Below are positions 35,323-43,937 of a DNA stretch of 64,000 nt, piece after piece. A program made the position numbers and the translations under genes. The stretch's first letter is position 1. Every line of letters begins with the position of its first letter. Under the pieces are notes generated by a model. The model worked only from the letters and a program-made list of their open reading frames with translations, searched no databases and was not told the origin of the DNA. Origin of the DNA: Pontibacter ramchanderi (GTDB taxonomy: Bacteria > Bacteroidota > Bacteroidia > Cytophagales > Hymenobacteraceae); assembly GCF_002846395.1 (NCBI RefSeq), contig NZ_PJMU01000002.1, forward strand, positions 186,001 to 250,000, read 5' to 3'.

Positions 35323-35362
35323 AAAAAGCCAGAAGCGATATATGCACCGCTTCTGGCTTTTT
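35323..35362. terminator. Bidirectional terminator at 35.3 kb
   Basis: AAAAAGCCAGAAGCG pairs perfectly with CGCTTCTGGCTTTTT across a 10-base loop, between convergent genes. Confidence 0.92.
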
Positions 35363-35398
35363 CACTTTCTACCTTCTCAACTTTCTAACTCCTAAAAA
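35363..35398 (-). repeat. AGTT-type tract at the ATPase stop codon
   Basis: On the minus strand the ATPase gene ends TTTTAGGAGTTAGAAAGTTG and continues in similar purine-rich units up to the terminator. The stop codon TAG itself is inside the tract. Confidence 0.65.
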
Positions 35399-36912
35399 TC
35401 GTCTTCGTCCTCTTCCTCACCAAAACTTGGCATGGTAAACATACCGCTGAGGAGGTCTTTGAACTGCAGGCCGGTGCTGAGTCGGTTTTTGCTGAGCTGA
35501 CTGTGCTCGGCCAAACCATGCAGGGCAAATTCCATCAAGAAAAGCTTCTCCTCTCCTTTCGCATCAGAACGGAATTTCTCGACCAGCTCGCTCAGGCCAG
35601 GTATAGCCTGCAGGGCTTTTTTGTATTCCGAAGCGGTGGCGTCATTCAGAATATCCACCGTGTTGCCGTCTCCGAACCAGTCGGTTACTTTCTTATAAGG
35701 GTTGCCTTCTTTCGACTTTTTGGCTTTGTCGGGGTCAGGGAAATACTTGAGGAACTGGGCACGGATGGCCTTGCCCATGAGCACCTGTGCCACGTGCCCG
35801 GCTCCTTCCTGCTCGCCCTCGTACACCAGTTCTACTTTGCCCGTCACGGCAGGTATGGTGTTCAGAAAATCCGATACCCGCACGTAGGTTTTGTTCTCGC
35901 CATTCAGCAAAGCCCGACGTTCGGCGGCACTCAGCAGGTTCTCAAAAGCCGAAATAGTCAGGCGGGCCGATACGCCGCTCTTTGCATCCACATACTCACT
36001 CTCCCGCGCCTCAAACGCTACTTGCTCAATCAGGTCGCTGATGATGTCGTTGGTCGTTACGAGCTGCTCCTGCTCGTCTTTGACGTGCGCCTCCTGCTGC
36101 GTGATCTTCTTGCCAATCTCGATGGACTTCGGATAGTGCGTGATGATCTGGGAGTCGATGCGGTCTTTGAGCGGCGTTACAATAGAGCCTCGGTTGGTAT
36201 AATCCTCAGGGTTGGCCGTGAACACAAACTGAATGTCGAGTGGCAAGCGCACCTTAAAACCCCGGATCTGGATGTCGCCTTCCTGCAGAATGTTGAACAG
36301 CGCCACCTGGATGCGTGCCTGCAAATCGGGTAATTCGTTTATGACAAAAATGCCACGATGAGAACGCGGAATCAGACCGAAGTGAATCACCCGCTCATCT
36401 GAGTAAGGCAGTTTCAGCGTTGCGGCTTTGATCGGGTCGGCATCACCTATGAGATCAGCTACCGACACGTCGGGTGTGGCCAGCTTCTCGGTATACCTAT
36501 CGGACCGGTGCAGCCAGCTGATGGGCGTGTCGTCGCCGTTCTCGTGCACCAGGTCTTTGGCGTAGCGTGAAAGCGGCTGCAGCGGATCATCGTTCAGCTC
36601 GGAGCCCTGCACCATCGGTATGTACTCGTCCAGCAGGTCCACCATCAGGCGGGCAATCCGTGTCTTGGCCTGTCCGCGCAAACCGAGCAGGTTAATATGA
36701 TGCATGGAAAGGATGGCACGCTGCAGGTCCGGCACCACCGTTTCTTCGTAGCCCCATATACCTGGAAACACCTGCTCTTTGCTCTGTAGCTTCCGGATCA
36801 GGTTCCGGCGCAGTTCCTGCTTTACAGTCTGCGGCTCGTACCCGGCCGCACGCAACTGGCCCAGGGTTTTTATCTTCAGTAAGTTCTCTGCTTTAATGTC
36901 TTCGTATTGCAT
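35392..36912 (-). CDS. AAA+ ATPase, magnesium-chelatase/MoxR-like
   Basis: The 506-residue protein has Walker A GLRGQAKT at 77-84. The Walker B position reads GIFVINEL with N192-E193 in place of the usual Asp-Glu. A sensor-1-like VFTANPEDYTNRG motif and an arginine-rich TPLKDRIDSQ follow. This fits the ChlI/BchI-MoxR clade, whose members remodel or activate partners through a VWA protein. The VWA partner is encoded upstream on the same strand (37619-38719). The very acidic C-terminus (GEEEDEDDF) is unusual. The target system is unknown; metal chelation and protein-complex remodelling are both possible. Confidence 0.85.
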   Translation of the reverse strand: MQYEDIKAENLLKIKTLGQLRAAGYEPQTVKQELRRNLIRKLQSKEQVFPGIWGYEETVVPDLQRAILSMHHINLLGLRGQAKTRIARLMVDLLDEYIPMVQGSELNDDPLQPLSRYAKDLVHENGDDTPISWLHRSDRYTEKLATPDVSVADLIGDADPIKAATLKLPYSDERVIHFGLIPRSHRGIFVINELPDLQARIQVALFNILQEGDIQIRGFKVRLPLDIQFVFTANPEDYTNRGSIVTPLKDRIDSQIITHYPKSIEIGKKITQQEAHVKDEQEQLVTTNDIISDLIEQVAFEARESEYVDAKSGVSARLTISAFENLLSAAERRALLNGENKTYVRVSDFLNTIPAVTGKVELVYEGEQEGAGHVAQVLMGKAIRAQFLKYFPDPDKAKKSKEGNPYKKVTDWFGDGNTVDILNDATASEYKKALQAIPGLSELVEKFRSDAKGEEKLFLMEFALHGLAEHSQLSKNRLSTGLQFKDLLSGMFTMPSFGEEEDEDDF

Positions 36913-37278
36913 TCTATTTCGGTTGAATGACTGTTAAACGGTTAAATTTTCGGAGATCATTTCGAAAAAAGTATCTTGGTTTTACAAGAAAGATCCCGCT
37001 CTATAAACAATTGGAAATCATTGGCCTATTTCTGTTTTGGTCGCCTTCGTTTCCAGCATATATTTTGAACTGAGCACTACCTACTACTATACTGCCTTGG
37101 GAGCCTTGCTCCTTTTGTTTCTGTATGTTTGTTCATTTAAAAAAACAGTCGTAAGTGATTTCAACTGGTGCCAATTTCGGCTGGTATGTCTTTATCGTTC
37201 ATTCCTGCTAGATCGAATTCTAACTGAAATATTTACAGTGTGATTTGTTTTTCTTTGTTAAAACTATATATTTAGTTC
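36913..37278. other. 366-base AT-rich spacer between the VWA and ATPase genes
   Basis: An open frame at 37037-37243 lacks a good start (TTG only) and any family resemblance, so it is not called. The spacer probably holds the ATPase promoter (minus strand) and that of the short membrane protein gene (plus strand). Confidence 0.4.
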
Positions 37279-37455
37279 ATGAAAAAACCAACACTGTATA
37301 CCTTGCTTTTAATTTTTTCGCTGCTTATTGCTGTCGGAACATTTATCTTAAGAATTTCCCATGTAATCAGTTCGCACCTAGCCTATCTGCTATTTGCCCT
37401 GGTGATCATTCTGCACTTTGTAGCAAACAGATCTAAGGCCCGGCAGAAGAACTGA
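37279..37455 (+). CDS. 58-residue two-helix membrane protein
   Basis: The short frame starts ATG at 37279 (MKKPTLYTLLLIFSLLIAVG), has two hydrophobic helices (about 5-25 and 36-50) and ends in the basic tail RSKARQKN. The Lys-rich start, clean helices and positive tail look like a genuine small inner-membrane protein. It lies on the opposite strand between the paired VWA and ATPase genes. No family or function is known. Confidence 0.55.
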   Translation: MKKPTLYTLLLIFSLLIAVGTFILRISHVISSHLAYLLFALVIILHFVANRSKARQKN

Positions 37456-37512
37456 AATGCTAAAACGGATGCTCTATCGCCTTTAATTCTTTTACAACGC
37501 AAGTTCTTTCGG

Positions 37513-37549
37513 TGCACGATTCGGACAGGTCGCGACCTGTTCCTACAAT
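37513..37549 (+). repeat. TGCACGATTCGG palindromic intergenic repeat, copy 2
   Basis: Same unit as at 17471, with the ACAGGTCGCGACCTGT palindrome intact; only the last bases differ (TCCTACAAT). Confidence 0.75.
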
Positions 37550-37575
37550 GAAACGATCATGCTGCATAGTACCCC

Positions 37576-37620
37576 GACATTACAACTTTCTACCTTTCTA
37601 CTTTCCAAACTTTCCAACTT
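37576..37620 (-). repeat. AGTT-type tract at the VWA gene stop codon
   Basis: On the minus strand the stop TAA is the start of TAAGTTGGAAAGTTTGGAAA and further purine-rich units. Confidence 0.6.
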
Positions 37621-38719
37621 AAAAGCTTTTCTTCCGGTTGCGGCCGTAGTCGCGGAACACCAGGTGCCCTAAGCCTTTCAGCGAGCTGTAGTAGGCCTGG
37701 CCATTGTTCACTTTGGTAAACTCGTCTACGAATTGCTGCAGGTATGGGTCGGATGCGATCATAAAGGTGGTAATCGGAATTTTAAGGCGTCGGCACGCAG
37801 CAGCCAGGTTCAGGGTTTTGTTGACTACTTTGCGATCCAGCCCGAAGCTGTTCTTGTAGTAGTGAACCCCTTCTTTCAGGCAGGTTGGTTTGCCATCGGT
37901 GATCATGAAAATCTGCTTGTTCGGCGTCTTGCGCTTCCGCAGGATGTCCATCGCCAACTCCAACCCGGCCACCGTGTTGGTGTGGTACGGCCCCACCTCT
38001 AGGTAGGGCAAATCCTTTATTTCGATCTGCCAGGCGTCGTTTCCAAACACGATCACATCCAGTGTATCTTTCGGGTATTTCTGCTTTACTAACTCGGCCA
38101 GCGCCATCGCTACTTTTTTGGCCGGCGTAATGCGGTCTTCGCCGTACAGGATCATGGAGTGCGAAATGTCGATCATCAGCACGGTGGAAGACTGCGTTTT
38201 GTGCTCCGTTTCCGTGATCTCGAGGTCCTGCTCGGTCAGGCGGAAGTCGGAAAGACCGTGGTTGATCTGGGCATTGCGGATGGAGTCGGTCATGGAGATC
38301 TGCTCCAGCGCATCACCGAAACGGTATTCGCGGCGATCGGTGCTGGTTTCGTCTCCTATACCTGTCTGGGGTGTGGCATGGCTACCTTTGCCGCCTTTCT
38401 TCAGCTTGCCAAATATCTCCTCGAGCGCGCTCTTCCGAATGTTCTGTTCACTTTTGGCAGTGAGTTTCAGAACGCCCTCTTCCTGCGGATTTTCGTCGAT
38501 GTAGCCCTTCTTTTTAAGGTCTTCAATAAAATCGCCGATGCCATAATCATCGCCCGTGAGACCATACTGCTTATCAAGCGAACTCAACCAAGACAAGGCT
38601 TCTGCCACATCACCGGACGTGATCATAACCAACTGCAAAAAGATCTTCAGCAAGGATTCGAATCCCTGCTTGTCGTCCTGCGGCGGTATGTACTCTGCAA
38701 ATCTATACCCTATACTCAT
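37619..38719 (-). CDS. VWA domain protein, partner of the AAA+ ATPase
   Basis: The 366-residue protein has a helical N-terminal half (about 1-170) and a C-terminal von Willebrand A domain. The MIDAS motif is D184-I-S186-H-S188, with a later TDGKPT. Cytosolic VWA proteins of this kind work with MoxR/ChlI-type ATPases to assemble or activate metal-containing or other complexes. The ATPase gene lies 706 bases downstream on the same strand. Length and absence of a signal peptide fit the BchD/CoxE-like group. Confidence 0.85.
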   Translation of the reverse strand: MSIGYRFAEYIPPQDDKQGFESLLKIFLQLVMITSGDVAEALSWLSSLDKQYGLTGDDYGIGDFIEDLKKKGYIDENPQEEGVLKLTAKSEQNIRKSALEEIFGKLKKGGKGSHATPQTGIGDETSTDRREYRFGDALEQISMTDSIRNAQINHGLSDFRLTEQDLEITETEHKTQSSTVLMIDISHSMILYGEDRITPAKKVAMALAELVKQKYPKDTLDVIVFGNDAWQIEIKDLPYLEVGPYHTNTVAGLELAMDILRKRKTPNKQIFMITDGKPTCLKEGVHYYKNSFGLDRKVVNKTLNLAAACRRLKIPITTFMIASDPYLQQFVDEFTKVNNGQAYYSSLKGLGHLVFRDYGRNRKKSF

Positions 38720-38855
38720 ATCTCTCTCCTGATTTATAACCTAACAACGCAGCGCAGCCGTTTGTTCTTGCACAACGGTTCTTATACGGGTTTAATAGCT
38801 GGTAGCTTCAAAATGCAGAGTACCGCTATACCCACCCTATCGATACCAGCCAAAC

Positions 38856-38888
38856 AAAAAGGGCAGGCTGCTTTCGCAACCTGCCCCC
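38856..38888 (-). terminator. Terminator after the desaturase gene
   Basis: On the minus strand GGGGCAGG pairs with CCTGCCC across a 12-base loop, followed by T5. Confidence 0.8.
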
Positions 38889-38914
38889 TATTCTATAAAA
38901 ATAGCTTCTGCTAC

Positions 38915-39892
38915 TTAGTCAATCCAACGGAACTTATACTCCAGTTGTGGTGCTCTCATACGCTCCGCTACTCTCTTCAAACGATCTGGCAAGGCTACCA
39001 GGTAGTCGCGGGCACGCTCGCCGGCATCGTTCAAACCAGAAACAGTTTCGAGCTTCCACTCTTTTACCAGATCGCGCAAGATGTCGGTATAATCGAGGGC
39101 GGTGTATACGTTGATGCGTTGGGCAGCATCGGTGAAATGGCCGAAGGTTTTGCCCATATCCACACCCAGTTCACGCATGTAGTGCGCCGGCATCACGATC
39201 TTCTTGCGCATCATGTCCTCAAAGGCCAGCATCATCTCGTTCGGATCAGCTTCGAATATTTTGCCCACAAAGGCCTTATACGCTTTGGCGTGTCGTGCCT
39301 CGTCAGAAGCCACGTAGCCACACAGTTTTGCCAGCATGCCATCGCCTTGTTTCTTGGCGATCTGGGCTACGCGGCGGTGCGACAGGTTAGTAGCGGTTTC
39401 CTGGAATGAGGTATACACGAAAGCGCGGTACGGGTCGTTATCGGTCTGAAGGTCAAAGCCATCGGCAATCAGGTATTGCGTGGACGCCTCCATTTCACGC
39501 ATGTTGATACGGCCAGTCAGGTATAGGTACTTGTTCAGCAGGTCGCCGTGGCGGTTTTCTTCCGCTGTCCAGGCACGGTTCCACTTCATCCAAGGGCTGT
39601 CCTCGTTGCTTGGCACGTCCTTGATCGACATCAGCCAACTTTCATAAGTCGGGAGTGCTTCTTCGGTAATGGTATCTCCTACCAGCACGGCCAGCAGGTC
39701 ATAACTCAGGTCGCGGGCACGTTCCTGCAGGTTTTTAATTTCTTCAAAGAAATTCTCCATGCGGGCATCTGGCAGCAGGTCAGCTGGCTGCCAACTGTCT
39801 TCCACAGATTTCAAAAACTCTGTCATCTTTTCCTGGACAAAGCTTTCCATCCATTTCATGACTTCTACACGGGAGGCAATGGCTGTAATCAT
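38915..39892 (-). CDS. Acyl-[acyl-carrier-protein] desaturase
   Basis: The 325-residue soluble di-iron desaturase (FA_desaturase_2 type) has the two iron-binding motifs EENRHG and DEARH. It introduces a cis double bond into acyl-ACP using O2 and ferredoxin, so it adjusts membrane fluidity in aerobic growth. Length is typical. A -7 box on the minus strand lies 26 bases upstream and a terminator lies downstream, so it is monocistronic. Confidence 0.93.
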   Translation of the reverse strand: MITAIASRVEVMKWMESFVQEKMTEFLKSVEDSWQPADLLPDARMENFFEEIKNLQERARDLSYDLLAVLVGDTITEEALPTYESWLMSIKDVPSNEDSPWMKWNRAWTAEENRHGDLLNKYLYLTGRINMREMEASTQYLIADGFDLQTDNDPYRAFVYTSFQETATNLSHRRVAQIAKKQGDGMLAKLCGYVASDEARHAKAYKAFVGKIFEADPNEMMLAFEDMMRKKIVMPAHYMRELGVDMGKTFGHFTDAAQRINVYTALDYTDILRDLVKEWKLETVSGLNDAGERARDYLVALPDRLKRVAERMRAPQLEYKFRWID

Positions 39893-39917
39893 GGTGTTGT
39901 TTTAGGCGATTGAACTT

Positions 39918-39925
39918 CAAATATA
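39918..39925 (-). promoter_or_regulatory. -7 box of the desaturase gene
   Basis: On the minus strand TATATTTG matches TAnnTTTG exactly, 26 bases before the ATG. Confidence 0.5.
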
Positions 39926-40142
39926 GGTAATTATGCTCTAATAGTCATTGGCAGCTTAACATTAAGTTAACTAACTGCTAAAAAAGGAGTTCGAATTCAG
40001 GAGTGCACTCCAACTTTGTACTGCCACTCAGCAAGCACGAAACCGTTAAAACACGCCTGGGATAACCTATTCTTACGCAGAAATATAAAACAGTTTACAT
40101 GTTTGGTTACAATCTATAGCAAGTCCATGACAGAGTGCAATT

Positions 40143-41111
40143 TCAGCGATTTAAAATGCTGTGATACAGCACTCTAAGGAACCGCAAATCTACTTTAAGC
40201 TTGTTGAGAAGGTGGAGGGTGCGGTATACGGGGCCTAGCCCGGCATGCTGCCGCAGCAGGCTCAGAAATTGCTCGGCCTGCTGGTAATGGCCCGTCAGGA
40301 AGGCATGGCGGGCTTCATACTTTAACCGACGGGTCAGGGCGTCTCTCTCTTCCGGATTTTGCACCAGCTGCAGTGCTTTCTCACAAACCAACACCGTCGA
40401 AGCCAACTGCTTGTCGCCGGGCTTGTACAATTGTTGCGAAAGTGAGCTGCCGTGCAGGCGGCGTTTGGTGGTAAGTGCATCCAGAAAAAAGTACTTATAG
40501 CTGCGCGCGGAGCGCACCCAGAAGTCGAAGTCCTCATAGGCCAGCGCTTCGTCGTAGCCACCCAAGTCCTGCAACACTTGCCGCTTCATCATCATAGTGG
40601 GCGGGCAAATGAAGTAGCGCCCCAGCAGGTGGTGAAAAATGTTGCCGGAAGGAGCAAATGAAATAACTTCGCCTGCCTGGTTGCGCTGGCAATGAAAGCG
40701 CACATGCCTGCCGTTATCGTCGATGTATTCGGCATCTGAGTAAACGACACCGTATGTTTTGTCCAGCTGCTGGAAGGCTGCAACCTGTTGCGCTACCTGC
40801 TCGGGAAGCAACACATCGTCGGTAGCAAAATCGATGATGTATTCGCCTTTGGAGGCTCGCCAGGCCAAGTTGAAGGCCTTTGTGTTGCCCTGGTTGGTGC
40901 CTGTGCTCAGGAAGGTGAGCTGCGGGTATTTCAGGCAATATTCTTTTATAATGGCCACACTGTTATCGGTACTGCAGTCATCCATGATGATGATTTCCAG
41001 ATGGGGATAAGTCTGGGCCAGCACCGAATCCAATGCCTCCGCAATGAAACGCCCGTGGTTATAGCACAGGCAGATAACCGACACCAACGGCAATGAGGCT
41101 GTCTCAACCAT
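40143..41111 (-). CDS. Glycosyltransferase family 2
   Basis: The 322-residue GT-A enzyme has the N-terminal SVICLCYNHGRFIAEALDSV, the IIIMDDCSTDNS nucleotide-sugar site and DFATDDVLL with the metal-binding Asp pair. A later YEDFDFWVRSA acceptor region follows, and the C-terminal 90 residues are helical. It probably transfers the sugar made by the two upstream genes onto a polysaccharide or LPS; this is inference from the operon. The ATG at 41111 overlaps the aminotransferase stop by 8 bases. Confidence 0.88.
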   Translation of the reverse strand: MVETASLPLVSVICLCYNHGRFIAEALDSVLAQTYPHLEIIIMDDCSTDNSVAIIKEYCLKYPQLTFLSTGTNQGNTKAFNLAWRASKGEYIIDFATDDVLLPEQVAQQVAAFQQLDKTYGVVYSDAEYIDDNGRHVRFHCQRNQAGEVISFAPSGNIFHHLLGRYFICPPTMMMKRQVLQDLGGYDEALAYEDFDFWVRSARSYKYFFLDALTTKRRLHGSSLSQQLYKPGDKQLASTVLVCEKALQLVQNPEERDALTRRLKYEARHAFLTGHYQQAEQFLSLLRQHAGLGPVYRTLHLLNKLKVDLRFLRVLYHSILNR

Positions 41112-42225
41112 GGCGCTCAAAATATGTGTGAATGGCAGTGATAACCGCCTCCTGCTCAGCTTCGGTCATACCCGGGTAAAGCGGCAGACTCAGGCTTGTT
41201 TCAGCCAGTTCTTCTGTCACCGGCAGACTGCCTCTTTCATACTTCAGCCAGGTATAAGCTTCCTGCAAATGCACCGGCACCGGATAGTGAATAGCCGTTT
41301 GTATGCCTTGCTCCGACAGGTATAGCTGCAGCCTGTCACGCTGCGCTGTGCGGATATTGAAGATGTGGTATACATGGGTGCAGTCCGGGGATGTGACGGG
41401 CAGTTTGATATCGCCTATACCTGGCAGGGCGCTCAGGTATACCTGTGCCAGGCGTTGCCGCTCGCTATTGAGTTCGTCGAGGTGTTGCAGTTTGATGCGC
41501 AACACGGCAGCCTGTAGGGTGTCGAGGCGGGAGTTAATGCCTACGATCTGGTTATGGTATTTCTGCCGCTGCCCATAGTTGCAGTACATGCGGGCATAAG
41601 CCGCCAATGCAGGGTCGGAAGTAACGACAGCTCCCCCATCGCCGAGGGCGCCCAGGTTTTTGGTCGGGTAAAAACTGGTGGCGCTTACGCGACCGAAACT
41701 CCCGACCGGGCGACCTCTGTAGCGGGCTCCTTGTGCCTGGGCAAAATCTTCTACGATAGTCAGTTGACACTGCGCGGCCAGTTGCATAAACCCGTCCATC
41801 TCACAAGCCTGACCATATAGATGCACCGGTATAATGGCTTTGGTACGGGTTGTAATGTGCCGCGCTGCTACAGCGGCCGTTAGGTTACAGGTATACGGAT
41901 CGGGCTCGGCCAGCACAGGTATAGCCCCCACGGCAACCACCGCATTTACTGTCGCAATGAAGGTATTGGCGGGCACGATCACTTCATCACCGGGGCCTAT
42001 ACCCAGGATTTTCAGGGCCACCACCAGTGCGTCGTAGCCATTGCCTACTCCGATGGCCGCACCCGCTTGCAGGTAGTTGGCAAATTCGCCTTCGAAAGCT
42101 TCTACCTCCTGGCCCAGAATATACTGCTGCCCGCGCAGCGCACGCAATAGTGCCAGCTCTACCTGCTGGTCTATACCTGCCGGAAAATGTCGGAAAGCAA
42201 AATAAGGGACTGGCGTGGTGAGCAT
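41104..42225 (-). CDS. DegT/DnrJ/EryC1/StrS aminotransferase (FdtB-like)
   Basis: The 373-residue PLP enzyme has the family start FRHFPAGIDQQV, the VGNGYDALVVAL motif, the cofactor region DFAQAQGARY and the Schiff-base lysine in SFYPTKNLGALGDGG. It aminates a 3-keto-6-deoxyhexose nucleotide. Its upstream neighbour is an FdtA/QdtA-type 3,4-ketoisomerase, which points to dTDP-Fuc3N or dTDP-Qui3N synthesis. The longer open frame adds 59 unlike residues that overlap the isomerase gene, so the ATG at 42225 is used. Confidence 0.9.
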   Translation of the reverse strand: MLTTPVPYFAFRHFPAGIDQQVELALLRALRGQQYILGQEVEAFEGEFANYLQAGAAIGVGNGYDALVVALKILGIGPGDEVIVPANTFIATVNAVVAVGAIPVLAEPDPYTCNLTAAVAARHITTRTKAIIPVHLYGQACEMDGFMQLAAQCQLTIVEDFAQAQGARYRGRPVGSFGRVSATSFYPTKNLGALGDGGAVVTSDPALAAYARMYCNYGQRQKYHNQIVGINSRLDTLQAAVLRIKLQHLDELNSERQRLAQVYLSALPGIGDIKLPVTSPDCTHVYHIFNIRTAQRDRLQLYLSEQGIQTAIHYPVPVHLQEAYTWLKYERGSLPVTEELAETSLSLPLYPGMTEAEQEAVITAIHTYFERHG

Positions 42226-42238
42226 AGGTCTAAGCAGT

Positions 42239-42652
42239 TTACAAGGCCAGATGCGCAGCCATTCTTTGAAAGGTGGCGTAGTCGCGGATGTAGTCGGACT
42301 CCTCGAAATCGGTGGATGTGAGGCAGACGGCGACCGTGCCCGAAGCGAAGTGCAGATCGGTCCAGCACATGGCGGGTAGGTATAGCCCCTCCGACGGATC
42401 ATTTAGCTCGAAAGTTTGCTTGCTTTTCCCGTTGTCGGTCTCTACCCGGATGCTGCCAGTTACAGCTACCAGCACCTCTTCTGTGGCTTTATTGGCATGC
42501 TGCCCGCGTAGCACACCGGCCGGGGTGCCGTAGGTCCAGAACACCCGCTTGATGGCAAAAGGTATGTTCTGAGCCAGTTGCGTAGAGGCGATAAAGCCTA
42601 TGGCGGGGCTACCGGTTTCGGTAAAGCGGATCAGGTATGGCGTGGCAGACAA
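42239..42652 (-). CDS. FdtA/QdtA-type sugar 3,4-ketoisomerase
   Basis: The cupin of about 137 residues has the family segments NIPFAIKRVFWTYG, GVLRGQHANKATEEVLVAV and LNDPSEGLYLPAM. It converts dTDP-6-deoxy-4-keto-hexose to the 3-keto form for the aminotransferase encoded 13 bases downstream. No ATG fits; the TTG at 42652 gives MSATPYLIRF, matching family N-termini and length, whereas a longer frame begins in unrelated sequence. It is the first gene of a three-gene unit. FdtA versus QdtA (galacto versus gluco product) cannot be told from sequence by eye. Confidence 0.85.
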   Translation of the reverse strand: MSATPYLIRFTETGSPAIGFIASTQLAQNIPFAIKRVFWTYGTPAGVLRGQHANKATEEVLVAVTGSIRVETDNGKSKQTFELNDPSEGLYLPAMCWTDLHFASGTVAVCLTSTDFEESDYIRDYATFQRMAAHLAL

Positions 42653-42719
42653 AAGGTAAAATTTAGTGCAGCCACAAATTAAAACAATTTCAGTTAATGT
42701 GCCTATAAAAGGGGCTTGC

Positions 42720-42750
42720 TTGGCGCTTGCCCAGGCTTGTGTTACCTTTG
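42720..42750 (+). promoter_or_regulatory. Promoter of the IMPACT family gene
   Basis: TTG at 42720-42722 and the exact -7 box TACCTTTG at 42743-42750 are separated by 20 bases, the best full promoter match in the window. Transcription would start about 80 bases before the ATG at 42836. Confidence 0.65.
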
Positions 42751-42835
42751 CAAGACAGCATCCGGGCCTGTGCTGGCTGTGTTGGCGCCAGCCCTGCACT
42801 TGCGCCATGAGAAGTTGCCACGCCCCCTTACGTTT

Positions 42836-43435
42836 ATGGAAGATACCTACCGCACCATCGAAGCCCCCTCCGAAGGCCTCTACAAAGAAAAAGGCAGTAA
42901 GTTTATTGCACTGGCCTACCCGGTGTACTCAGAAGATGAAGTGAAGGAGGTCCTCACCGATCTTCGCAAGCAATATTACGACGCCCGTCACCATTGCTAC
43001 GCCTACAGCCTGGGGGCCGACAAGAGCCGTTACCGCGCTAACGACGACGGTGAGCCCAACCACTCCGCCGGCGACCCCATTCTGGGCCAAATCCGTTCCT
43101 TCGACCTAAGCAATGTGCTGGTGGTAGTAGTGCGCTACTTTGGCGGCACCAAACTCGGCGTCAGCGGCCTGATCAACGCCTACAAAACATCCACTGCCGA
43201 AGCCCTGAGCAACGCCACCATCATCGAAAGACACGAAACCTCGCTGCTGCAGGTACACTTCGCTTACCCACAGATGAATGATGTGATGAGTTTGATAAAA
43301 GAGTACGAACTCGGCGTAAAAAACCAGCAGTTCGAGCTCGACTGTCGCCTGACTTTGGAGGTGCGCAAGAAGCTGCAGCAGGAAGTAACAGGGAAGCTGG
43401 AAGGTATAGACGGAGTTGCTGTAGAGGTTGTGTGA
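42836..43435 (+). CDS. IMPACT/YigZ family protein
   Basis: The 199-residue protein has the UPF0029 N-terminal domain (KGSKFIALAYPV, the H-H-C-Y-A-Y-x-L motif and DDGEPNHSAGDPI, then VVRYFGGTKLGVSGL). A ferredoxin-like C-terminal DUF1949 domain follows. YigZ is linked to translation or proteolysis control, but its activity is unsettled. The ATG at 42836 fits the family start; the open frame begins earlier but over the promoter. A repeat-rich spacer follows the stop. Confidence 0.9.
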   Translation: MEDTYRTIEAPSEGLYKEKGSKFIALAYPVYSEDEVKEVLTDLRKQYYDARHHCYAYSLGADKSRYRANDDGEPNHSAGDPILGQIRSFDLSNVLVVVVRYFGGTKLGVSGLINAYKTSTAEALSNATIIERHETSLLQVHFAYPQMNDVMSLIKEYELGVKNQQFELDCRLTLEVRKKLQQEVTGKLEGIDGVAVEVV

Positions 43436-43937
43436 GTCTTTTCATGGGGCCCTATCCCAAATTTCGTGCACGATTAACATCCCCCTGCTCCTTCTTTGTC
43501 GAGGGCCCCTACACCCAAGGGGGACTTTATGTAGCTGTCATTCTAAGGAAAAAGCGCTGTAGCACATGCCCCCTGGCAGGTATAACAAGACTAACTATCA
43601 GCTAGTTATGAAACAATTAGCTGTCTCAGATGCGCCTTTGACGATTAAAAGCCAGCTACGCAGTAGCATTGTTGCTATACCTGCAAAGCAGCCGCTACGC
43701 CAGTTACAAACTTACCCCTTATGCAACGACAAGTTGCGCTGACGCTAAACTTGCGGTAATACCTATACCTGGGCCAGCCTGTCCCGAGCACAGTCTCGGG
43801 GAGGTACAACGATACCAGTCTCGAGCGCGGACGCTCGCGCCATACCTGCAACTGCACTCCCACCAGCTACAAACTTACCCAAAGGCAAAACCTAATTTTT
43901 ATTACCTTGTACAACAGCAGCACACCCAAGCACCCTT
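43436..43937. repeat. Repeat-rich spacer, mosaic of dispersed elements (copy B)
   Basis: This 502-base spacer has no credible gene. It contains TGCACGATTAACATCCCCCT (43467), CTGGCAGGTATAACAAGACT (about 43575), CTATACCTGGGCCAG (about 43764) and GCGGACGCTCGCGCCAT (about 43826). These lie in the same order as in the spacer at 26236-26931. Many GGTATA motifs also lie here. Confidence 0.65.

Noticed and set aside
37037-37243. 68-codon + strand frame between the VWA and ATPase genes
   Set aside because: Starts only with TTG and has an irregular composition without family resemblance; the neighbouring 58-codon frame at 37279 looks more like a real gene.
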